Of a DNA stretch of 64,000 nt, positions 8,947-17,343 are shown one piece after another. Numbering within the stretch: the stretch's first letter is position 1; each line of letters begins with the position of its first letter. Source of the DNA: Hymenobacter sp. HSC-4F20 (GTDB lineage: Bacteria; Bacteroidota; Bacteroidia; Cytophagales; Hymenobacteraceae). The translations under genes were made by a program, and so were the position numbers. The stretch lies in the NCBI RefSeq assembly GCF_019599275.1, contig NZ_JAHZTD010000001.1, positions 186,001 to 250,000 of the forward strand, in the 5' to 3' direction. The notes below the pieces were generated by a model. The model saw nothing but the letters and a program-made list of their open reading frames with translations, was not told where the DNA came from and did no database searches.

Positions 8947-9348
8947 GTGAAAAACTATTCGTTTCGAGTAATGATGTGGGTGGGCACCCTGGCCCTGAGC
9001 CTAGCCGCCTGCCAGAAGCCGGAGGAGGTAGCGCCTCCCCGCCAACTCATTCCGCGCGACAAGATGATCCGGCTGCTGGTGGAGCTGCACACGCTGGAGG
9101 CCCGCACTGATGGCGCCGGCCTGCCCACCGATTCGGCCCGGGCCCTGTTCCGGGAAGCTCAGAAAAGCCTCTACTGGCGCTACGAAGTTAACGACTCGGC
9201 CTTCACCCAAAGCTACCGCTACTACGCCGTGCACAACAAAGACCTGGACGAGATTTACGCCGTGGTGGTGGACAGCCTGGCTCTGCGCGAAGTTCGCCAG
9301 CAAGCCAGTAGCCCGACCGCCCCGCCGCGCGCCCCGCTGCTAAACTAG
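8947..9348 (+). CDS. DUF4296 domain lipoprotein
   Basis: Small (133-residue) predicted lipoprotein. With the GTG at 8947 the N-terminus is VKNYSFRVMM then a hydrophobic core and lipobox LAAC, with the acylated Cys at residue 22. The alternative ATG at 8971 would lose the basic n-region. The DUF4296 body follows (IPRDKMIRLLVELHTLEA, SLYWRYEVNDSAFTQSYRYY, LDEIYAVVVDSL) and matches the family, which is Bacteroidota-specific and of unknown function. Its last 9 bases overlap the 3' end of the convergent csaA-like gene. Confidence 0.87.
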   Translation: MKNYSFRVMMWVGTLALSLAACQKPEEVAPPRQLIPRDKMIRLLVELHTLEARTDGAGLPTDSARALFREAQKSLYWRYEVNDSAFTQSYRYYAVHNKDLDEIYAVVVDSLALREVRQQASSPTAPPRAPLLN

Positions 9349-9675
9349 GCGGCTGCCATTGGGTAGGGGGCCGGCCACTGTGGCCAACACAATGTGGCCA
9401 GCAGCATCGGCGGCACCGGTAACCAGCACTTCCGAGCGGAACGGACCGATTTGCTTGGGCGGAAAATTAACTACGCATAGCACCTGCCGGCCAATCAGCT
9501 CGGCGGGTTGGTAGTGGTGGGTAATCTGGGCGCTTGACTTTTTACGGCCAATTTCCGGGCCTAGGTCAATCAGCAGCTGATAGGCGGGCCGCCGCGCCTG
9601 CGGAAACTCGCGTGCTTCCACAATGGTCCCCACGCGCATATCTACACGTTCAAATTCTTCCCAAGTGAGCATCAT
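9340..9675 (-). CDS. csaA: CsaA-like tRNA-binding domain protein
   Basis: A 111-residue stand-alone OB-fold tRNA-binding domain, the same fold as the C-terminus of MetRS. Hallmarks are FERVDMRVGTIVEAREFP at the N-terminus, AYQLLIDLGPEIGRKKSSAQ and ITHHYQPAELIGRQVLCVVN in the middle, and NFPPKQIGPFRSEVLVTGA towards the end. CsaA proteins are proposed chaperones with tRNA-binding ability and act as dimers. There are two adjacent ATGs; I used the first. Convergent with the DUF4296 gene, with a 9-base 3' overlap. Confidence 0.93.
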   Translation of the reverse strand: MMLTWEEFERVDMRVGTIVEAREFPQARRPAYQLLIDLGPEIGRKKSSAQITHHYQPAELIGRQVLCVVNFPPKQIGPFRSEVLVTGAADAAGHIVLATVAGPLPNGSRLV

Positions 9676-9765
9676 GCGGTGAAATAGTAATCGGGCGGTT
9701 TAGTGGGTTTTCTGGTGGCGCAACTTACGCTAAGAAAGCGCTCCAAGCACTACTCCGCCGCTGCG

Positions 9766-10326
9766 CTATTTGAGGGCAAAGGCATCAAGTTGCTGTAGGC
9801 GCTGCTGCACCTGTTGCTCCCAGGCCTGCTGGCGAGGCTGGTTGAGGCCGTGGTTGGTTTCCTGGTCGTAGCGGGCTTCTTCGCGCTGCCAGGTCAGGAA
9901 AGCCATTTTAGTGATGTTATTGAAGGCCGGCTGCAGCTTCTCGCAGTCGAGCTTCACGAGGCTGAGCTTCTGGCGCAGCAGGCGAGCATGCACCTCCGTT
10001 AGGTCGAAGTGCACCTGCTCGTGGCGCAGCAGGGTAGGCGTGGCGCGCTTGGGGTCCCGCACCCACGACTCCGTAGGCACGAATACGGCCTTCACCTGGG
10101 CCGAAAACACGTAATCAACGCAGCCTACCTTGGCGTCAATGCTCGAGGAAGTCAGGGCGGCCAGTCGGTCGGACATGGGCCGGCTCTTGAAGTCTTCCCA
10201 CGTGAGGGGGCGGTTGGCGCGCCATTCCAGCTTAGCCGCTTCAGAGGGAGGTGCGGCTACCGCCGGCCCCTGGGCAACGGACGAGAATACCCCTAGTAAC
10301 CAAGGAAATGAAAAGAACAGAAGCAT
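9766..10326 (-). CDS. DUF922-like exported protein with HExxH motif
   Basis: A 186-residue exported protein. An N-terminal hydrophobic stretch (LLFFSFPWLLGVFSSVAQG) looks like a signal peptide. The body contains LTWEDFKSRP and the zinc-protease-like motif LLRHEQVHFDLTEVHARLL. That motif and the layout resemble DUF922, described as putative secreted Zn-dependent proteases. The C-terminus has WQREEARYDQETNHGLNQ, where the Glu and Asp may supply a third metal ligand. The ATG at 10326 is preferred over an in-frame TTG 24 bases upstream. Proteolytic activity is inferred. Confidence 0.82.
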   Translation of the reverse strand: MLLFFSFPWLLGVFSSVAQGPAVAAPPSEAAKLEWRANRPLTWEDFKSRPMSDRLAALTSSSIDAKVGCVDYVFSAQVKAVFVPTESWVRDPKRATPTLLRHEQVHFDLTEVHARLLRQKLSLVKLDCEKLQPAFNNITKMAFLTWQREEARYDQETNHGLNQPRQQAWEQQVQQRLQQLDAFALK

Positions 10327-10443
10327 GGGCTGCTGAATAGGACTGGGCAAGAGACAAATACACCCTACAACGACAGCTAAGCCAATAATATTGTACTACA
10401 GCCGGAAGCAGAAGCTCAACGTTCTCGTAGAGAGAGGTCCTGC

Positions 10444-11817
10444 TTAACGCGCGGCGAGGGTGGCTTCGTTCACGGGTGCGGCAGTTAGTACAGGCCGGCG
10501 CCGGAAGCGCAGCAGCAGTACACCCGCCACCAGCGTCAGACCCGTGAGCAAGCCTACCCACACGCCGGTGGCCCCCCAGCCTAAGTGAAAGCCCAGGACG
10601 TAGCCCAGGGGCAGAGCGGCCGCCCAGTAGGCCAGCAGGGCCACTACGGAGGGCACCTTTACGTCTTCCAGGCCCCGGAGCGCCCCCAGCCCGACAACCT
10701 GCAGCCCGTCGGAAACCTGAAATGCTGCCGCAATCAGCAGCAGGGACGCCGCTTGGGCCACCACGGCGGGGTCGTGGTTGTAGTAGAGCGGAATAGTATG
10801 CCGACCCAGCACAAGCAGCACCCCCATCAGGCTCATAAACAGGAACGTGAGCAGGTAGGCGGCCAGGCCGGCCTGGCGCGCGCCGTGGGCGTCTTGCAGC
10901 CCCCGGTGCTTGCCCACCCGGATAGTGGCCGCCGCCGCAATGCCACTGGCGGCCATATAGGTTACCGAGGCTACGTTGATGGCAATCTGGTGGGCGGCCA
11001 GGTCGGTAGCGCCGAGCCAGCCAATCATGATGGCCGAGAAGCTGAAGGCTCCCATTTCAAACATCATTTGCACGCCAATGGGCGCGCCCAGCCCTGTAAG
11101 GCGGCGGAGGCCAGGAGCGTCGGGGCGCAGGGTACGGGCCGCAGCTTCCCGGTAGGGAAGCAGGCGCCGGGCACGCAGCACGTAGCCGGCCATGAGCCCG
11201 GCCATAAGCACCCGGGCTACGAGGGTGGCCCAGGCCGCCCCCATCATGCCCAACTCTGGCAGCCCCAGCCTGCCAAATACCAGCCCGTAGCAGAGCACGG
11301 CGTTGAGCACGTTGGCTTGCACGGAAAGCAGCATGGCCTGGCGGGTAAGGCCTAGGCCCTCGGCAAATTGCTTAAAGCCCTGAAACAGCATCAGCGGCAA
11401 CAGGGACAAAAACATCACCCGCACCCAAGGGGCTGCTAACGCTACTACCTCGGCGGGTTGGTTCAGGTAGGGTAACAGCGGTGGCACCACCAGCCCGCAC
11501 AAGGCCAGCACTACCCCGGCCCCGGCACTCAGCCACACGCCGTTCACCAGCAGGCGGCCCAGCGCGGGCACGTCGCGGCGGCCATCGGCGGCGGCCACCA
11601 GCGGCGTGATGCCCATAGTCAGGCCCATGCCCAGCACCATCACAACCGTCGTCACGCTCACGCTCAAGGACACGGCGGCCAGCGCTACCTTGCCGGTCTG
11701 GCCCACAATCATGCTGTCGCAGACGTTTACCAGCACATGCCCAAGCTGACTGAACATCACGGGGTAAGCTAAGTCGAGGGTGGGTAGCAGGTGGGCGCGA
11801 AGCGAGGAGCGGGACAT
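10444..11817 (-). CDS. MATE family efflux transporter (NorM-like)
   Basis: A 457-residue inner-membrane antiporter with 12 predicted helices in two MatE repeats. The family sequence is evident in LAYPVMFSQLGHVLVNVCDS, VGQTGKVALAAVSL and GMGLTMGITPLVAAA in the first half. The second half has GLGAPIGVQMMFEMGAFSFS and GWLGATDLAAHQIAINVASV. MATE pumps expel cationic drugs or metabolites using Na+ or H+. The start is ATG 11817; a longer start would cross its own promoter. It lies directly downstream of egtB, egtD and an aminotransferase-fold gene on the same strand, but has a good promoter of its own, so it may be co-regulated with or independent of that set. Confidence 0.93.
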   Translation of the reverse strand: MSRSSLRAHLLPTLDLAYPVMFSQLGHVLVNVCDSMIVGQTGKVALAAVSLSVSVTTVVMVLGMGLTMGITPLVAAADGRRDVPALGRLLVNGVWLSAGAGVVLALCGLVVPPLLPYLNQPAEVVALAAPWVRVMFLSLLPLMLFQGFKQFAEGLGLTRQAMLLSVQANVLNAVLCYGLVFGRLGLPELGMMGAAWATLVARVLMAGLMAGYVLRARRLLPYREAAARTLRPDAPGLRRLTGLGAPIGVQMMFEMGAFSFSAIMIGWLGATDLAAHQIAINVASVTYMAASGIAAAATIRVGKHRGLQDAHGARQAGLAAYLLTFLFMSLMGVLLVLGRHTIPLYYNHDPAVVAQAASLLLIAAAFQVSDGLQVVGLGALRGLEDVKVPSVVALLAYWAAALPLGYVLGFHLGWGATGVWVGLLTGLTLVAGVLLLRFRRRPVLTAAPVNEATLAAR

Positions 11818-11840
11818 ACGGCAGGTACAGAGAAGAACCA

Positions 11841-11870
11841 CAAAGGTACAACACCCGGCTGCGGTGGCAA
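11841..11870 (-). promoter_or_regulatory. Promoter: TTG-N19-TACCTTTG for the MATE gene
   Basis: On the minus strand TTG (11870-11868) and TACCTTTG (11848-11841) are separated by 19 bases, a near-perfect Bacteroidota promoter. The ATG at 11817 lies 23 bases downstream of the -7 element. Confidence 0.75.
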
Positions 11871-11914
11871 CCGGGCCTCCTCGGGACGGCCTCCGCTCCC
11901 TGGATTAGGGTCCT

Positions 11915-13036
11915 CTATCCGGCGGCACGTGGCTTACCGAGCCCGGCGCGCAGTCGCTGCAGCGCTTCCCGTAGCTGCGGCTCGGGTAGGGCATAGGAGA
12001 GGCGCGCAAAGCCCGGCGCTCCGCAGGCTCCCCCATCTACTACCGTTACCCCGGCCGCGTGCAGGCGGGCTACCAGCTCCGCTGAGGCCTCGGCAGGCGG
12101 TAGCGTGGGCTGCAGGTAGGCGCGCAGGTCGGGGAAGGCGTAGTACGTGGCCTCGGGCTGCAGGGCGGGCACCCGGGGCAGGGCAGTCAACTCTTGCAGC
12201 ATAAGCTGGCGGGTATCGTGCAACTGCGCCAGCAGTCCGGCGGCAATCTGAGGGGCCTGCTCGGTAGCAACCAAGGCCGCGTGCTGCGCCGGAGCCGGCA
12301 CCGCACCGGCGGTAGCGTGTTGCCAAGCCGCCGCGGCCCGGGCCTGCGGCAAGGGAGCCACCAGGTACCCAACGCCCCAGCCAATCAGGGCCAGAGACTT
12401 GCTGAACCCATTGACGACCAGGTGCCGGCCGTGCGGATCGGGAAAGCTGAGCAGAGATGGCACAGGCGACGCACCAAAGGCAATGCGGTCATAAATTTCG
12501 TCGCTGAGCACGAACACCTCCGGAAACTCCCGGGTAACGGCCAGCCAGGCCGCCACTTCTGCCCGCGAGTACACGCGGCCCGTGGGGTTGTTGGGGTTCG
12601 AGAACAGCACTACCCGGGTTCGGGGGGTAAGGGCGGCCTGCAGCAGCTCGGGCGGAAGGGCATAGTTGTCCTCGGGGTGCAGGGGTAGGGGGCGGAGTGT
12701 GCCGCCGGCCCGGGCTACCAACTCCCCAAACCCAAACCAGTTGGGTGTGGGCAGCAGCACTTCGTCGCCGGGGCGCAGCACAGTCCGGAGCAGGGCAAAC
12801 AGCGCCGCTTTGGTGCCGGCCGTTACCACCACGTTATCGGGCTGCACGGCGGAACCAGCTTGCTGGCAGGAAGTGGCTACGGCGTGGCGCAGGGGCAGGA
12901 GCCCGGCAGTGTCAGAAAGCGGCAGTGTGCCCGCCTCAAGCAGGCGGCTTGCCGCGGCTACGGCTTCGGGCGGTGGCAAAAAGGAGCCGTAGCCCGAAGC
13001 CAGGCTAATAGGGGCCGCGGAATCAGGAAACGACAT
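11915..13036 (-). CDS. PLP-dependent aminotransferase, class I/II (in the egt cassette)
   Basis: A 373-residue fold-type I PLP enzyme. The PLP lysine is K213 (GFSKSLALIGWGVGYL). The cofactor pocket is shown by SNPNNPTG (146-153), LSDEIYD with D179 and Y182, and VTAGTKAALFALL near the N-terminus. It aligns best with aspartate/aromatic-type aminotransferases. It follows egtB and egtD on the same strand (48-base gap to egtD), where other ergothioneine clusters have the PLP C-S lyase EgtE. A lyase role here is therefore plausible, but the sequence alone says only aminotransferase fold. The end is not truncated. Confidence 0.9.
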   Translation of the reverse strand: MSFPDSAAPISLASGYGSFLPPPEAVAAASRLLEAGTLPLSDTAGLLPLRHAVATSCQQAGSAVQPDNVVVTAGTKAALFALLRTVLRPGDEVLLPTPNWFGFGELVARAGGTLRPLPLHPEDNYALPPELLQAALTPRTRVVLFSNPNNPTGRVYSRAEVAAWLAVTREFPEVFVLSDEIYDRIAFGASPVPSLLSFPDPHGRHLVVNGFSKSLALIGWGVGYLVAPLPQARAAAAWQHATAGAVPAPAQHAALVATEQAPQIAAGLLAQLHDTRQLMLQELTALPRVPALQPEATYYAFPDLRAYLQPTLPPAEASAELVARLHAAGVTVVDGGACGAPGFARLSYALPEPQLREALQRLRAGLGKPRAAG

Positions 13037-13084
13037 GAGCAGGTGGCAGTGAAGTGCAGTAAAGGCGCGCCGACAGCCGCAAGG

Positions 13085-14137
13085 CTAGGCTTCAGGTCGC
13101 AGAATTACATCCGCAAAGTACTCCTGCTCATCGGTAAAGAATTCCTCTACCACTAGGCCGCTGGCCTGAACCGTTGCCGCAATGCCCGGCCGGGTAAACT
13201 TGTAGGAGTTTTCGGTATGAATCATTTCCCAAGCCGCAAACTCCACCTGCCAGTCTAGGGCGGCAAAGTGCACGGTTTGGGCCCGGGTGCTCACCAGAAA
13301 GGAACGCACCGCCCCACTCAGTGGGTCGTAATCGGTGTAGTGCTGCCAGTGGGCCAGGTCGAAGGTGGCACCCAGCTCCTGGTTGAGGCGGTGCAGCAGG
13401 TTCAAGTTAAAGCGGGCCGTGACGCCTTGCCTGTCATCGTACGCCGCCCGGATCAGGCGCGGATCTTTCTGCAAATCAAACCCAATCAGCAGCCGGTCGT
13501 CGGGGGTGAGGGGCAAAACCAGATGCTGCAAAAACTCCTGGCGGTCCGGGGGCAGAAAGTTGCCGATGTTAGAGCCCAGAAACAGCACCACCTTGCGGCC
13601 CGGGCGGCTGGCCATCAGGCGCAGGGCGTCGCCGTAATCGGCTACTACGGGTTCTACCTGCAGGGCCGGCAGCTCCGCGCGCAAACTCCCCGCCAGTCCC
13701 TGTAGCGCGGCCTCGGAAATGTCGACGGGCACGTACGTAAACCGAACGTCAGTTTCCAGCAGGTGCCGGAGCAGAATCTTGGTTTTCAGCCCGTCGCCGG
13801 CGCCCAGCTCCAGCAGGAAAAACGGTTCGGCAGGGTTTTGGGGCCGCAGGGCGCGGCCAATAGCCTCCCGGTGCCGGGTCAGCAGGTTAAACTCCGTGCG
13901 GGTGGGGTAGTACTCCGGCAGAGCCATAATCTGCTGGAATAAACGGCTGCCCTCGTCATCATAGAAATACATGGATGACAGCGTTTTAAAGGGCCGGCTC
14001 AGGCCTTCCTGTACGTGTTGGGCCAAGCCGGGAGCAGCTGCCGGGGCAGTAGGCATAGGCGTGTGGGGCGGCTCGGCAGAAGCCACGGCCGCCGGGGCAG
14101 GCCAAGATCCGGGAGTAGGGGCGGAGGGAGAGGACAT
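13085..14137 (-). CDS. egtD: L-histidine N(alpha)-methyltransferase
   Basis: EgtD family enzyme (350 residues) that trimethylates histidine with SAM to give hercynine, the first step of ergothioneine synthesis. The family pattern is clear: FYDDEGSRLFQQIMALPEYY, PTRTEFNLL, the SAM site LLELGAGDGLKTKILLRHLL, VPVDISEAAL and LFLGSNIGNF, and near the end AAWEMIHTENSYKF. The first 35 or so residues are Pro/Ala-rich and look disordered, so the true start could be further in. It lies 84 bases downstream of egtB on the same strand. No egtA or egtC is visible. Confidence 0.95.
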   Translation of the reverse strand: MSSPSAPTPGSWPAPAAVASAEPPHTPMPTAPAAAPGLAQHVQEGLSRPFKTLSSMYFYDDEGSRLFQQIMALPEYYPTRTEFNLLTRHREAIGRALRPQNPAEPFFLLELGAGDGLKTKILLRHLLETDVRFTYVPVDISEAALQGLAGSLRAELPALQVEPVVADYGDALRLMASRPGRKVVLFLGSNIGNFLPPDRQEFLQHLVLPLTPDDRLLIGFDLQKDPRLIRAAYDDRQGVTARFNLNLLHRLNQELGATFDLAHWQHYTDYDPLSGAVRSFLVSTRAQTVHFAALDWQVEFAAWEMIHTENSYKFTRPGIAATVQASGLVVEEFFTDEQEYFADVILRPEA

Positions 14138-14221
14138 AGAAATAGGCGAGAGAACTGCCGGAGCGGACCGGTGGGGCGGCCGCCAGCGGGAGGTCGGAGA
14201 GAAGCGGCAAAGAACGTACGC

Positions 14222-15517
14222 TCAGCGAGCCAGGCGAATACCCGTGAACTGCCAGCGTTTATCGGGGTGGAAGAAATTGCGGTAGGTAAGGCGGATATGA
14301 CTTTGGGGCGTCGCGCAGGAGCCCCCGCGCAGCACCAGCTGACTTACCATGAACTTGCCGTTGTACTCGCCCAGGGCCCCGGCCGCCCGCTGGTAGCCGG
14401 GGTAGGGGTGGTAGGCCGAATACGTCCATTCCCAGGCGTCGCCCAGCAGCTGGTGGCACTGGTCAGCGGGGGCGTCGGGGGAAAGGGGCTGCGGGTCGTA
14501 GCGGCGGCTTTCCAGGAAGGTGCCAGTGAGAACTGGCCGGAAGCGGCGGGCGGCAACTTCCCATTCTTGCTCCGTGGGTAGGCGGCACCCCCGCCAGTGG
14601 GCGTAGGCATCGGCCTCGTAGAAACTTACGTGGGTAACGGGGGCGGCAAGGTCAACGGGCACCAGGCCGTGGTGGGTGAAGCGGTGCCAGGCCCCGCTCT
14701 GCAGCACCCAGTACAGAGGCGCCTCCCAGCCCTGCTGCTGCACCAGGTCCCAGCCCTCGCCCAGCCAGTAGCGAAAGTCGCGGTAGCCGCCGGCTTCCAT
14801 AAACTCCAGATACTCAGCATTGGTTACTAAGCGGTTCTGCAGCTCGAAATCTGCTACGTACGTGTCGTGCGGGGCCTGCTCATTATCAAAGCAAAAGCCT
14901 TCTTCTTGAAAGCCAATGCGGTACACCCCGCCCGGCACCGGCAGCCAGCTTGCCGGCGGCGCCACGGCCGCAGCCTCCGCAAGGGCCGGTGCGGGCTGGT
15001 AGGCCGGGGCCAGCGGGCTGGTGCTCAGAATGTACTTGATGTCCGTGACCAGTAGTTCCTGGTGCTGCTGCTCGTGCTGCAGCCCCAACTCAAACACCTC
15101 CTGGAAAGCCGGGGGTAGGGTATCCTGCAAGGCCAGCAGCCGGGTCATCTGCTCATCCACAAACGCGCGGTAGGCATACACCTCCTGCACGGGCGGGCGG
15201 GAGAGCGTGCCCCGGTCGGCGCGGTTCACGCGGGAACCCAGGGAGTTGTAGTAGGAATTGAATAGAAAGGCGTAGTCGGGGTGATAGACCGTGTAGCCAG
15301 GCAGGTAGGGCCCGAGCAGGAAGGTTTCGAAAAACCACGTGGTATGGGCCAGGTGCCACTTGGGCGGGCTCACATCAATAACAGGCTGCACCACCGTGTC
15401 CTCGGCCAGCAAAGGGCGGCACAGCGCCTCCGTTTGCTGCCGCACAGCCCGGAAGCGCTCCGCGGCCGACAGCTGGTAGTCTGGTGAGGGTAATACGGAG
15501 GCTGGACTTGAGTTCAT
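14222..15517 (-). CDS. egtB: Ergothioneine synthase, hercynine sulfoxide synthase
   Basis: A 431-residue non-haem iron enzyme joining hercynine to a thiol (cysteine or gamma-glutamylcysteine) with O2 to form the sulfoxide precursor of ergothioneine. The N-terminal DinB_2 domain supplies the iron triad: H58 in HLAHTTWFF, and H148/H152 in LQHEQQHQELL. From about 190 comes an FGE-sulfatase domain (PGGVYRIGFQ, NAEYLEFMEAGGY, CRLPTEQEWEVAARRF, LRGGSCATPQSHIRLTYRNF). Full length. First gene of the leftward set with egtD. The sulfur donor cannot be told from sequence by eye. Confidence 0.95.
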   Translation of the reverse strand: MNSSPASVLPSPDYQLSAAERFRAVRQQTEALCRPLLAEDTVVQPVIDVSPPKWHLAHTTWFFETFLLGPYLPGYTVYHPDYAFLFNSYYNSLGSRVNRADRGTLSRPPVQEVYAYRAFVDEQMTRLLALQDTLPPAFQEVFELGLQHEQQHQELLVTDIKYILSTSPLAPAYQPAPALAEAAAVAPPASWLPVPGGVYRIGFQEEGFCFDNEQAPHDTYVADFELQNRLVTNAEYLEFMEAGGYRDFRYWLGEGWDLVQQQGWEAPLYWVLQSGAWHRFTHHGLVPVDLAAPVTHVSFYEADAYAHWRGCRLPTEQEWEVAARRFRPVLTGTFLESRRYDPQPLSPDAPADQCHQLLGDAWEWTYSAYHPYPGYQRAAGALGEYNGKFMVSQLVLRGGSCATPQSHIRLTYRNFFHPDKRWQFTGIRLAR

Positions 15518-15776
15518 AGGGCAGTAACGGCAGCTAAACGCACGTAAGGTAAACGATAAACCGGGTTGGTAGTTTTGCTTGGCTAGTACTTAAGCTCGGC
15601 GGTACGTGTTTGACGTAGCCCGTGCGTATAAGTACGATCAGCTCCTCAGTACAAAGCGGTATTTTGCCCTTGAAAGTAGGTTATTGAGCTTGGCAAGGGC
15701 ATCTTCGGTTACTCTCCATCGTTAGACAACCCAGTTACCGACCGGAGGATTACTCCACTTACCAACCCTACGAGCT

Positions 15777-16013
15777 ATGAACACCAAATCCGCCAACCGC
15801 ACTGCCCCGGCCGAAACGCCCGTAACCAAGCGTCCGCGCGGTTTCGCCGCCATGGACCCCGCCACCCAGCGCCGCATTGCCAGCGAAGGTGGCCGCGCCT
15901 CGCACCAGAGCGGCCGAGGCCACCGCTTTACCTCAGAAGAAGCCCGGGCTGCCGGCCGCAAGGGGGGCCAGGCCAGCCGCGGACGCGGCACGCAGGGCAC
16001 TGCCGCCGAATAA
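15777..16013 (+). CDS. KGG-motif stress protein (YciG/Con-10 type)
   Basis: A 78-residue hydrophilic, Arg/Gly-rich protein. It holds two KGG-type repeats: GFAAMDPATQRRIASEGGRA (about 22-41) and FTSEEARAAGRKGGQAS. Related YciG, GsiB and Con-10 proteins are induced by general stress or desiccation and are probably disordered hydrophilins. Single-gene unit, preceded by a TAGTTTTG element about 200 bases upstream (15570) and followed by a strong hairpin. Confidence 0.88.
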   Translation: MNTKSANRTAPAETPVTKRPRGFAAMDPATQRRIASEGGRASHQSGRGHRFTSEEARAAGRKGGQASRGRGTQGTAAE

Positions 16014-16029
16014 GCTACCCGCTGAGGTG

Positions 16030-16062
16030 GACGACGGAACGGGTACTGCCCGTTCCGTCGTC
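16030..16062 (+). terminator. Hairpin after the KGG gene
   Basis: Perfect 14-bp stem (16030-16043 and 16049-16062), 5-base loop, 14 bases after the stop codon. There is no T-tract, so termination strength is uncertain. A second, looser inverted repeat (16069-16078 with 16099-16108) follows. Confidence 0.6.
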
Positions 16063-16185
16063 TGCGCGGCGCCGCTCCCGCCTCGGGTTTCCGGGGTAGG
16101 AGCGGCGCTTGCTTTTCGGGCCCCGGCCGGGGCCCGCTCGTATATTGGAGGCGGTTCTGCCGTCTCAGCCCCCGCGTATCCGCCC

Positions 16186-17259
16186 ATGCTCCAACTCCGC
16201 CTTTCCCGCCGCGTTCTGCACTTCAACTTTCCCGCCCGCACTTCCCGCGGGGCTCTTACCGAGCACGTTGCTCATTACCTGCACCTGCACGACTCCGCCT
16301 CGCCGCACCGGGAAGGGGTAGGCGAAGCGGCCCCGCTGGCGGGCCTCAGTCCCGACTACCGGCCGGATTTTGCGGTTACCTTGGAAGGGTTCGTGCGGGA
16401 GTTCAACCGCCGCCAGCTCCGCGAGCTGCTGCCCGAGGAAGCTATTGAGCTAGTTGGGCCCGAGTGGCCGGCACTGCGCTTTGCCCTGGAAACGGCCGCC
16501 CTGGACCTGCGGCGCGGCGGGCGGCACTGCCTCTACGATACTGCGTTTAGCCGCGGGGAGGCTGGCTTGCCCATCAATGGCTTAATCTGGATGGGCGAAG
16601 CGGCTTTCATGCGGGAGCAGATTGAGAAGAAGCTGGGCGAAGGATACTCGTGCCTGAAGCTCAAAATTGGGGGGCTCGACTTTGCCACGGAGCTGGCGCT
16701 GCTACGTGAAATTCGGGCTGTGGCCGGCCCGGACCGCCTCACCCTGCGCGTGGATGCCAACGGCGCCTTCCACCCCAACGAGGCCCTGGCCAAGCTGGAG
16801 CAGTTGGCCCACTATGAGCTGCACTCTATCGAGCAGCCCATCCGGGCCGGGCAGTGGGCAGCTATGCGCGAGGTGTGCCGGCACTCGCCCGTGCCCGTAG
16901 CCCTCGATGAGGAGCTGATTGGGGTAACCGACCCTGAGCAGCAGCAGGCGCTGCTAGACCAGACGGCCCCCGCCTACCTGATTCTGAAGCCTACGCTAGT
17001 GGGCGGGCTGGCGGCCAGCCTGGCATGGGTAGCCCGGGCCGAGGCTCGCGGCCTGGGCTGGTGGCTTACATCGGCCCTGGAGTCCAACGTGGGCCTGAAC
17101 GCCATCAGCCAGCTGGCCGGCTCCTGCGCCCAGCCAGGTTTTCCACAGGGGCTGGGTACGGGACAGTTGTATCATAACAATGTGGCGGCGCCACTCTTTA
17201 TCCGGCAGGGACATTTGCACTACCTGCCGGAAGGGACATGGGAGCAGCCTGATGCATGA
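16186..17259 (+). CDS. menC: o-Succinylbenzoate synthase (enolase superfamily)
   Basis: A 357-residue enolase-superfamily enzyme of menaquinone synthesis, dehydrating SHCHC to o-succinylbenzoate. Catalytic residues are in place: K158-x-K160 (CLKLKIGG), metal ligands D190 (RVDANGAF), E216 (SIEQP) and D241 (ALDEEL), and K268 (LILKPTLVGG). The N-terminus LHFNFPARTSRGALTEH is typical of Bacteroidota OSBS. The start is ATG 16186; longer frames run back through the KGG gene. No other men genes lie nearby. Some enolase relatives are dipeptide epimerases, but the N-terminal signature favours OSBS. Confidence 0.9.
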   Translation: MLQLRLSRRVLHFNFPARTSRGALTEHVAHYLHLHDSASPHREGVGEAAPLAGLSPDYRPDFAVTLEGFVREFNRRQLRELLPEEAIELVGPEWPALRFALETAALDLRRGGRHCLYDTAFSRGEAGLPINGLIWMGEAAFMREQIEKKLGEGYSCLKLKIGGLDFATELALLREIRAVAGPDRLTLRVDANGAFHPNEALAKLEQLAHYELHSIEQPIRAGQWAAMREVCRHSPVPVALDEELIGVTDPEQQQALLDQTAPAYLILKPTLVGGLAASLAWVARAEARGLGWWLTSALESNVGLNAISQLAGSCAQPGFPQGLGTGQLYHNNVAAPLFIRQGHLHYLPEGTWEQPDA

Positions 17260-17343
17260 TTTGGTGCAGGGCGCGAAGCTACGCCTGGCACGTGCGCGGA
17301 ATAGGATTTTTGGTTATCTTACCAGACCTAGTTTCCCACCGTT

